This document shows, one piece after another, positions 1 through 6,006 of a DNA stretch of 6,006 bases. The DNA is from Desulfuromonadales bacterium (GTDB lineage Bacteria; Desulfobacterota; Desulfuromonadia; Geobacterales; Pseudopelobacteraceae), in NCBI GenBank assembly GCA_015688915.1, contig JAATGX010000260.1, forward strand, positions 1 through 6,006. The letters are read 5' to 3'. Position numbers and translations under genes: made by a program. The notes below the pieces were generated by a model. It ran no database searches. It saw only the letters and a program-made list of their open reading frames with translations, and had not been told where the DNA came from. Within the stretch, counting starts at the first letter, position 1; each line of letters opens with the position of its first letter.

Positions 1-903
1 ATAGTCATGACCGACGCCGACGTGGACGGCTCCCACATCCTGACCCTGCTGCTCACCTTTTTCTACCGCAACATGCGCGAGCTGATCGAGCGCGGCCACC
101 TGTACATCGCCCAGCCGCCGCTCTACAAGGTCAAGCGGGGCAAGAAGGAGATGTATCTCAAGAACGAGCACGCCATGCAGAACTTCCTGCTGGAAGAGGG
201 GGCCGAGGAGTTGACCCTCAAGCTTGAAAAAGGGGACCGTGTTTATATCGGCAAGCAGATCATCCCGGTGATCAAGCAGTTCATCGAGAACCGCGTCATC
301 TTCGACAAGGTGGTCAAGAAGGGGATTGCCAGCGACCTACTCTCGATCATCGTTCGGGCCAACGTGCCGGCCGGGATCGAGGAACTGGCGGGGATGGGTT
401 CGTATCTGGAGGCCATGAAGGCGCTCTCCCCCGGCTCCGACTACCAAGTGGAGGAGGAACGCATCGCCTTCCGCATCGGCAATATCCGCGCCATCATCGA
501 CCACCAGGCCCTGTCCGTGCTCTCCACCCACGAATACGAGCTGCTGGTGGAGAACCACCGCCGGGTGGTGGAAACCATGGCCGACGGCCGCGCCTTTCTG
601 GAACTGCAGGATGGCGGCAAGCAACTGCTGGAAACCTCCAACCACGAGGAACTCCTGGCCTTCTTCCTGGAGCAGGCCAAGAAGGGCCTGGCCATCCAGC
701 GCTACAAAGGTCTGGGCGAGATGAACCCGGAACAGCTCTGGGAGACCACCATGAATCCGGACAACCGGGTGTTGCTGCAGGTCAAGATCGAGGATGTGGT
801 CGAATCGGACGAGATCTTCACCATCCTCATGGGGGACCAGGTCGAGCCGCGCCGCGACTTCATCGAAACCAACGCGCTCAACGTGGTCAACCTGGACATC
901 TAA
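1..903 (+). CDS. gyrB: DNA gyrase subunit B, C-terminal part (5' end outside the window)
   Basis: GyrB is the ATPase subunit of the A2B2 topoisomerase DNA gyrase, which introduces negative supercoils in the cytoplasm. The visible 300 residues start two codons before MTDADVDGSHI. This is the TOPRIM acidic motif, whose aspartates (visible residues 5, 7 and 9) bind the catalytic magnesium ions. It is followed by the conserved stretch YIAQPPLYKVKRGKKE. The distance from DADVDG to the C-terminus is nearly 300 residues. This fits the long proteobacterial GyrB with an insert of roughly 170 residues in the TOPRIM/tail region, not the short Bacillus type. The tail motif QRYKGLGEMNPEQLW begins at visible residue 233 (base 697) and contacts GyrA and DNA. 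The reading frame is intact to TAA at 901-903 and ends NALNVVNLDI. gyrA follows after 29 nt with no terminator between them, so the two are very probably cotranscribed. The true start and the N-terminal GHKL ATPase domain are upstream of the window. Confidence 0.98.
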   Translation: MVMTDADVDGSHILTLLLTFFYRNMRELIERGHLYIAQPPLYKVKRGKKEMYLKNEHAMQNFLLEEGAEELTLKLEKGDRVYIGKQIIPVIKQFIENRVIFDKVVKKGIASDLLSIIVRANVPAGIEELAGMGSYLEAMKALSPGSDYQVEEERIAFRIGNIRAIIDHQALSVLSTHEYELLVENHRRVVETMADGRAFLELQDGGKQLLETSNHEELLAFFLEQAKKGLAIQRYKGLGEMNPEQLWETTMNPDNRVLLQVKIEDVVESDEIFTILMGDQVEPRRDFIETNALNVVNLDI

Positions 904-920
904 ACCAAATTCGTTGATAT

Positions 921-927
921 AAAGAGG
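921..927 (+). promoter_or_regulatory. Ribosome binding site of gyrA
   Basis: AAAGAGG lies five bases upstream of the ATG at 933, inside the 29-nt gyrB-gyrA gap. It supports this start codon for gyrA and shows that GyrA is translated from its own initiation site on the shared gyrB-gyrA message. Confidence 0.75.
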
Positions 928-932
928 TACCG

Positions 933-3482
933 ATGCTTACCAACACAGCCAACAAGATAGCCGTCAATATCGAAGACGAGATGAAACGCTCCTACATGGA
1001 TTATGCCATGTCGGTCATCATCGGCCGGGCCCTGCCGGACGTGCGCGACGGGCTCAAGCCGGTGCATCGCCGCTGCCTGTACGCCATGTACGACATGGGC
1101 AACGACTACAACAAGCCTTACAAGAAATCGGCCCGCGTGGTCGGTGACGTGATCGGTAAATACCACCCCCATGGCGACACCGCCGCCTACGACACCATCG
1201 TGCGCATGGCCAAGGACTTTTCCCTGCGCTACATGCTGGTGGACGGCCAGGGGAACTTCGGTTCGGTGGACGGCGATTCGCCGGCCGCCATGCGCTACAC
1301 CGAGATCCGCCTGCGCCAGCTCTCCAACGAACTGCTGGTCGACCTGGACAAAGAAACCGTCAACATGGCGCCCAACTACAACGACGAGTTTCTGGAGCCG
1401 ACGGTCCTCCCCTCCAAGTTTCCCAACCTGCTGGTCAACGGTTCCACCGGCATCGCGGTCGGCATGGCCACGAACATCCCGCCCCATAACCTGGCCGAGG
1501 TGATCGACGGGATCATCGCTACCATCAACAATCCGGATATTTCCTACGAGGAGTTGCTGGAGTTCGTACCGGGCCCGGATTTCCCCACCGGTGCCACCAT
1601 CTACGGCCGCCAGGGGATCAGGGACGCCTACGCCACCGGCCGCGGCATCATCCAGATCCGCGCCAAGGCCCACGTGGAGGCGGCCAAGAAGTCCGAGCGC
1701 CAGTCCATCGTGGTCACCGAACTCCCCTACCAGGTCAACAAGGCGCGTCTGATCGAGAAGATCGCCGAACTGGTCAAGGAGAAGAAGGTCGAGGGGATCA
1801 CCGAGATCCGCGACGAATCGGACCGGGAAGGGATGCGCATCGTCATCGAGGTCAAGCGGGACGAGAACGCCGAGGTGCTGCTCAACCAGTTGTACAAGCA
1901 TACCCAGTTGCAGGTTTCCTTCGGCATCATCATGCTGGCCATCGTCCACAACCGCCCCCGGGTGCTGACCCTGCGGGAGATGATGGACTGCTTCGTGGAA
2001 CACCGCTGCGAAGTGGTCACCCGCCGCACCAACTTCGAACTGAAGAAGGCGCTGGCCCGGGCCCATATCCTGGAGGGTCTCAAGATCGCCCTGGACTGGC
2101 TGGACGCGGTGATCGAGCTGATCCGCGAGTCCAAGACCCCGCCCGAGGCCAAGCAGGGGCTGATGGAAGGGAAATTCGCTGATCCGGAATTCCTCAAGCG
2201 TCTCGACCTGCCCATGCCGGCCGGTTTCGAAGGGACGGTACAACTCTCTGAGATCCAGGCCCAGGCCATTCTGGAGATGCGCCTGCAGCGCCTGACCGGC
2301 CTGGAGCGGGACAAGATCATCGCCGAATACGCGGAGGTGCTCGCATTCATCGCCCGGCTGCGGGAGATCCTGGCCTCGGACACGGAGATCCTCAAGATCA
2401 TCGTAGGGGAACTGACCGAGATCCGCGACAAGTTCGGCGACAAGCGCCGCTCCGAGATCGTGGACAAGACCGCCGACATCTCCCTTGAAGACACCATCGA
2501 GGACGAGGAGATGGTGGTGACCATCTCCCATACCGGCTACATCAAGCGGAGCAGCGTGGACCTGTACCGCTCCCATCGGCGCGTCGGCAAGGGCGAGACC
2601 GGCAGGAAGACCAAGGGAGAGGTTTTCGTGGAGCAGCTCTTGATCGCCTCCACCAAGGACTACCTGCTCTGTTTCACCGACGCCGGCCGCATGTACTGGC
2701 TCAAGGTCTACGAGATCCCCGAGGGGAGCCGCACCACCAAGGGGAAGGCAGTGGTCAACCTGGTCAACGTCGGCATGGAGGAGAAGATAACCACCATCCT
2801 GCCGGTCAAGGAGTTCACCGAGAACACCTACCTGTTCATGGCCACCAAGAAGGGCGTGGTCAAGAAGACACCCCTGGTGGAGTACTCCAACGTCCGCTCC
2901 GGCGGCATCATCGCCGTCAAGCTGGACGATGCGGACAAGCTGATCTCCGTGGCGTTGACCGACGGCACCAAGGACGTGTTCCTGGCCTCGCGCGACGGCA
3001 AGGCCATCCGCTTCAACGAAGACGACGCCCGCCCCATGGGGCGCGTGACCCGCGGCGTCCGCGGCATGATGCTCTCCGCCAGGGATGAGGTGATCGGCAT
3101 GGAGATCGTGGACAACGCGGCCGTGGGTTCGACCATCTTCACAGTGTGCGAGAACGGCTACGGCAAGCGCACCGACCTGGACGAGTACCGGGACCAGAGC
3201 AGGGGCGGCAAGGGGATCATCACCATCAAGACCACGGAGCGCAACGGCAGCGTGGTCAACGTCATGCAGGTGTCGGACGACAACGACCTGATGGTGATCA
3301 CCGACCAGGGCAAGATCCTGCGCGTGCCGGTTTCCGGCTTCTCGGTCATCGGCCGCAACACCCAGGGGGTCAAGCTGATCACCACCGAGGAGAAGGAAAA
3401 GGTGGTGGCCGTGGCTCGGCTGGCCGAGAAGGAAGAGGATGATTTCGGTGATGGAGCGGAAGAAGGGGAGGCTCAGGAATAG
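933..3482 (+). CDS. gyrA: DNA gyrase subunit A, complete
   Basis: GyrA is the DNA-cleaving and DNA-wrapping subunit of gyrase. The 849-residue product is within the usual family length (about 800-880). The N-terminal winged-helix region reads MKRSYMDYAMSVIIGRALPD. The catalytic tyrosine is Y122 in AAMRYTEIRL, next to R121, with the same numbering as E. coli. The quinolone-resistance-determining region reads HPHGDTAAYD, giving Thr at position 83 and Asp at 87. The tower and coiled-coil C-gate follow, with QRLTGLE at residues 452-458. The beta-pinwheel DNA-wrapping domain begins near residue 523 (VVTISHTGYIKR). Its blade-1 GyrA-box is altered: HRRVGKG at 548-554 instead of Q-R/K-R-G-G-K/R-G. 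A QSRGGKG copy lies at 755-761 in the last blade. The C-terminus is an acidic tail (about 832-849), common in GyrA and thought to modulate wrapping. The ATG at 933 has a ribosome binding site and matches the conserved N-terminus. The gene is the last of the gyrB-gyrA operon. Quinolone target; essential. Confidence 0.98.
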   Translation: MLTNTANKIAVNIEDEMKRSYMDYAMSVIIGRALPDVRDGLKPVHRRCLYAMYDMGNDYNKPYKKSARVVGDVIGKYHPHGDTAAYDTIVRMAKDFSLRYMLVDGQGNFGSVDGDSPAAMRYTEIRLRQLSNELLVDLDKETVNMAPNYNDEFLEPTVLPSKFPNLLVNGSTGIAVGMATNIPPHNLAEVIDGIIATINNPDISYEELLEFVPGPDFPTGATIYGRQGIRDAYATGRGIIQIRAKAHVEAAKKSERQSIVVTELPYQVNKARLIEKIAELVKEKKVEGITEIRDESDREGMRIVIEVKRDENAEVLLNQLYKHTQLQVSFGIIMLAIVHNRPRVLTLREMMDCFVEHRCEVVTRRTNFELKKALARAHILEGLKIALDWLDAVIELIRESKTPPEAKQGLMEGKFADPEFLKRLDLPMPAGFEGTVQLSEIQAQAILEMRLQRLTGLERDKIIAEYAEVLAFIARLREILASDTEILKIIVGELTEIRDKFGDKRRSEIVDKTADISLEDTIEDEEMVVTISHTGYIKRSSVDLYRSHRRVGKGETGRKTKGEVFVEQLLIASTKDYLLCFTDAGRMYWLKVYEIPEGSRTTKGKAVVNLVNVGMEEKITTILPVKEFTENTYLFMATKKGVVKKTPLVEYSNVRSGGIIAVKLDDADKLISVALTDGTKDVFLASRDGKAIRFNEDDARPMGRVTRGVRGMMLSARDEVIGMEIVDNAAVGSTIFTVCENGYGKRTDLDEYRDQSRGGKGIITIKTTERNGSVVNVMQVSDDNDLMVITDQGKILRVPVSGFSVIGRNTQGVKLITTEEKEKVVAVARLAEKEEDDFGDGAEEGEAQE

Positions 3483-3521
3483 CGGGAGACGCTTTCAGGC
3501 GGACAAGCACGATGAAAACAG

Positions 3522-3561
3522 AACCGGGCCGCGGCTTTATTGGTTGCGTCCCGGTTTTTTA
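3522..3561 (+). terminator. Rho-independent terminator of the gyrB-gyrA operon
   Basis: AACCGGG (3522-3528) pairs perfectly with CCCGGTT (3550-3556). The stem can continue inward, after one mismatch, through CGC (3530-3532) and GCG (3546-3548). A run of six T (3555-3560) follows directly. It lies 40 bases after the gyrA stop codon, which is the expected place for the operon end. It separates the gyrase operon from the accessory genes downstream. Confidence 0.88.
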
Positions 3562-3590
3562 TTGACTCAAGAAGGACGATAACGTTTCAT
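3562..3590 (+). promoter_or_regulatory. Weak candidate sigma-70 promoter for the ATPase-protease pair
   Basis: TTGACT (3562-3567, five of six matches to the -35 consensus) is followed after 17 bases by TTTCAT (3585-3590, four of six to the -10). The -35 hexamer abuts the T-run of the gyrA terminator. A second possibility is TATACA at 3633-3638 as a -10, but it lacks a good -35. The strong terminator upstream means the downstream genes need a promoter somewhere in 3561-3693, but the exact site is uncertain. Apart from these and the ribosome binding site, I see no operator repeat or riboswitch in this gap. Confidence 0.25.
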
Positions 3591-3683
3591 CCCACAGTAC
3601 AAAATCCCTTTCGTTACCCCGCCTGACCGTGATATACACAATGCATTTAGTCACTCTCCCAACTCGTAATCTTCCTTATTTTT

Positions 3684-3687
3684 GGAG
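3684..3687 (+). promoter_or_regulatory. Ribosome binding site that fixes the start of the AAA ATPase gene
   Basis: GGAG at 3684-3687 is six bases upstream of the ATG at 3694. A TTG at 3682 in the same frame would give four extra residues, but it overlaps this Shine-Dalgarno sequence and has no site of its own. The ATG start also gives the N-terminus MARADILL, which matches how I recall members of this family beginning. Confidence 0.75.
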
Positions 3688-3693
3688 CACCCG

Positions 3694-4683
3694 ATGGCCA
3701 GGGCCGATATTCTGTTGAGCATCGTAAAATCCGCAATCAGCAACGACAACCTGTCACTGCGAAAGGCTGTCGAGGCGCTGGCTGCGGACGAACGTTCAAA
3801 GAATCATCGCATCCTGGCCGACCGTTTGATCGAGCTTCTCTTTGTTCAAGTTAATCAGGCCAACAAGACCACCCCATTCATACAAAACGGCACCAGGGAT
3901 TTGGTGTATGAGATTATTCCCGAAAAGCGTTTCAGCGATCTTGTTCTTGAACAGGATGTACTGGAGATATGCCGCGAACTGGTCGAGGAGCATCATCGGG
4001 CCGATGTGCTTAGTTCATACGGGCTGGAGCCGCGCCATCGTGTCCTGTTTGCCGGTCCGCCGGGCAACGGCAAGACAACCCTGGCCGAGGCATTCGCATC
4101 CGAACTGATGTATCCGCTGATCGTGGTTCGTTACGAGAACATAATCGGTAGTTATCTGGGCGAAACCGCTTCCCGGCTGCAAAAGGTGTTCGAGGTCGCC
4201 CGTTCGAGAAAGTGCGTCATCTTCCTGGATGAGTTCGAGACCTTGGGCAAAGAGCGCGGCGACACCCGCGAGACCGGCGAAATCAAGCGTGTGGTCAGTT
4301 CCTTGTTGTTGCAGATAGACCGGCTCCCTTCTCACACGGTTGTCATCACCGCCAGCAATCACCCTGAGTTGCTCGACCGGGCGGTCTGGCGGCGGTTTCA
4401 GGTCAAAGTGCAGTTGTCGCCCCCCACCAGGGAGCAGCGTATCCGGTTCATACAGAATTTCGAGGAGCGGACCGGATTCAGCTTCAAAACAGCCCACACC
4501 TCGTTGGCCGCCAAGCTGGCCGGTATCAGTTTCTCCGAGATCGAGGAATTCTGTATCGATGTTCTGCGCCGCTGCATCCTGCGCCATACGCAGGACAACC
4601 CGAAGGAGATCATCAAGAGCCGATTAAAGAACTTGGAGCGTAGGTTTGTCCTGGGTAAACGTGAGGTAAACGATGCCGGATAA
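3694..4683 (+). CDS. ietA: AAA-family ATPase, IetA-like partner of a subtilase
   Basis: A 329-residue classical AAA ATPase, probably cytoplasmic; no signal or membrane segment is seen. The first ~110 residues are a helical N-terminal region (MARADILLSIVKSA, then KAVEALAADERSKNH). The ATPase core follows. Walker A is GPPGNGKT with K127. YLG (154-156) resembles an aromatic pore loop. Walker B is VIFLDEFE with D179 and E180. Sensor-1 Asn is N222 in TASNHPELLDRAVWRRF, where R233/R234 are the probable arginine fingers. GISFSEIEEF follows in the small lid domain. All ATPase residues look intact, so an active hexameric ATPase is expected. The next gene overlaps it by 11 nt and encodes an S8 protease. 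A small AAA protein paired with a subtilase of this form is the IetA/IetS arrangement, described for plasmid incompatibility on an Agrobacterium Ti plasmid and later as antiphage defence. Family membership rests on architecture and remembered sequence, not on a search; the biological role here is inferred. Codon choice is less GC-biased than in gyrA, suggesting acquisition. Confidence 0.85.
   Translation: MARADILLSIVKSAISNDNLSLRKAVEALAADERSKNHRILADRLIELLFVQVNQANKTTPFIQNGTRDLVYEIIPEKRFSDLVLEQDVLEICRELVEEHHRADVLSSYGLEPRHRVLFAGPPGNGKTTLAEAFASELMYPLIVVRYENIIGSYLGETASRLQKVFEVARSRKCVIFLDEFETLGKERGDTRETGEIKRVVSSLLLQIDRLPSHTVVITASNHPELLDRAVWRRFQVKVQLSPPTREQRIRFIQNFEERTGFSFKTAHTSLAAKLAGISFSEIEEFCIDVLRRCILRHTQDNPKEIIKSRLKNLERRFVLGKREVNDAG
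4663..4666 (+). promoter_or_regulatory. Ribosome binding site of the subtilase gene, inside the ATPase gene
   Basis: GAGG at 4663-4666 is six bases before the ATG at 4673 and lies within the last codons of the ATPase gene. Together with the 11-nt overlap it indicates translational coupling of the two genes and supports the chosen protease start. Confidence 0.65.
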
Positions 4684-6006
4684 ACCGTTGCTTCTCCTAC
4701 CGCGTTCTGTTCCGTTGCCGAGAATCAAAAGAAAGATGACGGTAGTAAGCCATTTAAGGCTGCCCCGCCGTGAAGAGCAAGGGAGCCGGATCGGTCCGCA
4801 ACTCACCACCATGCTGGATGCCTTTGTCACCGATTCGCCGTCCAATATGAGTACGGAAAACATACTGGTCCTGGAAACAGCCGGACGACCTGAAAATTTC
4901 CGTACGGCGGTAGAAGCGGTTCCCGGTCTGAACTGGCTTGCTGAAATAGATCAAGATGAAATCGAGGCCGATGCCCGATTCTTTGAGCGCCCCCATATTG
5001 GTCCGCGTCTCTTCAAGGATCGGGTTTCTTCGTTAAGCGCCAGGGATTCTCGCGAGATCGTCGTCGCCCTTACGGCAAGCGGTGTCATCGATGAGCATGG
5101 CATACTGCAAGAAGACGTCACCGCAGATGCAATTCGAGCGGCAATTCCGCAAGAGTACCAGGAATATGCTGACGAGTTCCTATGGGCCATTGATGATAAA
5201 CGGGGCGCCCCTCTGGCGGGTAGGATGTACCTGGGCCTCAGCAATCGCCAGGCATTGCGGGAGATAAAGAGTCTGTTCGATGCCTGGGAGCAGGGAGGGC
5301 GGCTTAGGCATGGCGCCGGAGCTTGGGGCGAGATATTCGCCCACCTTCGCGCGATTCGCTTTTGGAATGTCAAGGACAGGGTAACAGACACCGGAATTCT
5401 GGATTATTGGCGTGAGGAGGTAGAGTGCAAAAGGGGCACTTCTTCATTGATCTCCTTTGAAATTGAGTTTTCATATGAAGAGAACGATCCCGGCAGGCGG
5501 CAACGACAACAACATGTGGAAGAATTGGTGGCGCGTGAAGGGGGCAGGGTTATTGCCGTGTGTGATCTGAAAGAGATTCACTTTCACGCCATCAAGGTTG
5601 AACTCCCTGTCACAAATATCGCACGGGTACTGGGAGAAGATTACAGCGCCCTGTTTCAAGACGGGGGCATCCTTTTCTTTCGCCCCTCTCCCCAGTGCGC
5701 GGTGGAATCATTCGCGGACGGCACGGCGGAGGAGATACCACTCGCTACAGCACCCGATGCTGCTCCGATAGTGGCTGTTCTGGATGGACTCCCGTTTTCC
5801 CGGCATACTCTGCTTGATGGTTTTATCATCATCGACGACCCGGACGATTACGCCGCAGATTACCAGCCGCGGGAGATGAATCACGGCACCGCCATGCTGT
5901 CGCTTATCTGTCATGGTGAGCTGGATGCACATGAAGGCCCGATCACCTGCAAGGTGTACGTGCGGCCGATTCTGCAGCCCGATACGGAATCGCCACTCGA
6001 CAGGCG
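4673..6006 (+). CDS. ietS: Subtilisin-like (S8) serine protease, IetS-like, 3' end outside the window
   Basis: The frame from ATG 4673 is open to the window end: 444 full codons without a stop. The start MPDKPLLLLPRSVPLP is not a convincing signal peptide because a cleavable hydrophobic core is lacking, so a cytoplasmic protein is likely. Residues 1 to about 365 precede the protease fold. They carry segments I associate with this protease family: LVLETAGRPENF near 65, RMYLGLSNRQAL at 184-195, DRVTDTGILDYW at 235-246, and FFRPSPQC before the catalytic domain. The S8 domain then begins with VAVLDGLPFS, giving the catalytic aspartate D371. MNHGTAMLSLICHGEL gives the catalytic histidine H404 in an HGT motif. 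The catalytic serine (GTS-type motif) and the oxyanion Asn must lie beyond 6006, so activity cannot be judged here. The gene overlaps the AAA ATPase by 11 nt and is probably coupled to it. The likely role is the effector protease of an IetAS-type module; its substrate is unknown. Assignment as S8 protease is strong; the IetS symbol is by architecture. Confidence 0.85.
   Translation, partial: MPDKPLLLLPRSVPLPRIKRKMTVVSHLRLPRREEQGSRIGPQLTTMLDAFVTDSPSNMSTENILVLETAGRPENFRTAVEAVPGLNWLAEIDQDEIEADARFFERPHIGPRLFKDRVSSLSARDSREIVVALTASGVIDEHGILQEDVTADAIRAAIPQEYQEYADEFLWAIDDKRGAPLAGRMYLGLSNRQALREIKSLFDAWEQGGRLRHGAGAWGEIFAHLRAIRFWNVKDRVTDTGILDYWREEVECKRGTSSLISFEIEFSYEENDPGRRQRQQHVEELVAREGGRVIAVCDLKEIHFHAIKVELPVTNIARVLGEDYSALFQDGGILFFRPSPQCAVESFADGTAEEIPLATAPDAAPIVAVLDGLPFSRHTLLDGFIIIDDPDDYAADYQPREMNHGTAMLSLICHGELDAHEGPITCKVYVRPILQPDTESPLDR

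Noticed and set aside
337..899. Minus-strand open frames opposite gyrB (337-645, 441-695, 702-899)
   Set aside because: Shadow frames of the conserved gyrB coding region; composition is biased and no family motif is present.
900..2576. Long open frame of 558 codons on the minus strand, opposite gyrA
   Set aside because: It is the mirror of a GC-rich, strongly codon-biased gyrA, with low-complexity His/Val/Asp/Leu-rich content, no recognisable motif and no plausible ribosome binding site. gyrA is certain on the other strand.
3629..3654. Weak inverted repeat GTGA...TCAC around ATGCAT in the intergenic region, as a possible operator
   Set aside because: Arms are only four bases and the interior does not pair; this is expected by chance in AT-rich DNA.
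3682..3693. TTG at 3682 as the start of the AAA ATPase
   Set aside because: It overlaps the GGAG ribosome binding site used by the ATG at 3694, has no site of its own upstream, and adds only four residues.
4015..4587. Minus-strand open frame of 190 codons opposite the AAA ATPase
   Set aside because: The plus strand here encodes intact Walker A, Walker B and sensor-1 motifs; the reverse frame has no recognisable domain.
4624..5932. Several minus-strand open frames (4624-4863, 4754-4996, 4951-5391, 5471-5659, 5708-5932) that might suggest a convergent gene
   Set aside because: They overlap each other and lie opposite a continuous plus-strand frame from 4673 to the end that carries subtilase motifs. 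None shows a family motif.
1..6006. Search for tRNA or rRNA genes, CRISPR repeats, insertion sequence ends and attachment-site duplications
   Set aside because: No cloverleaf, regularly spaced repeat, transposase or paired terminal repeat could be recognised by eye in the window.

Overview
The window reads as chromosomal DNA from a moderately GC-rich proteobacterium. The gyrB-gyrA order and the GyrB/GyrA wording, including the long proteobacterial-type GyrB insert, fit the Geobacter/Desulfuromonadales group best. That placement is my inference from remembered sequence style, not from a search. Adjacent gyrB and gyrA also suggest proximity to the replication origin (dnaA-dnaN-recF-gyrB-gyrA order in many bacteria), although dnaA, dnaN and recF are not in view.

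Layout. Bases 1-903 are the 3' part of gyrB (TOPRIM metal-binding motif to the stop codon). After a 29-nt gap with a good ribosome binding site comes a complete gyrA (933-3482, 849 aa). The two genes encode the subunits of DNA gyrase and form one transcription unit, which ends at a clear rho-independent terminator (about 3522-3561). A 211-nt intergenic region (3483-3693) follows, visibly more AT-rich after the terminator.

From 3694 to the window end the character changes: codon use is more relaxed and less GC-biased, and the genes are no longer housekeeping. The first gene is a small AAA ATPase (3694-4683, 329 aa). The second overlaps its end by 11 nt and is a large subtilisin-like (S8) serine protease (4673 to beyond 6006), with an N-terminal family-specific region of about 365 residues before the catalytic Asp and His. 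The catalytic Ser lies outside the window. The pair matches the IetA/IetS two-gene type, known as a plasmid incompatibility/toxin-antitoxin-like module and later grouped with antiphage defence systems. It is the main accessory feature here, and it sits directly behind the gyrase operon terminator.

A second observation is in gyrA. The GyrA-box in the first blade of the DNA-wrapping C-terminal domain is degenerate (Q to H, G to V), with further changes clustered just after it, while a good GyrA-box-like heptapeptide is present in the last blade. No tRNA, rRNA, CRISPR array, insertion sequence or attachment-site repeat was seen.
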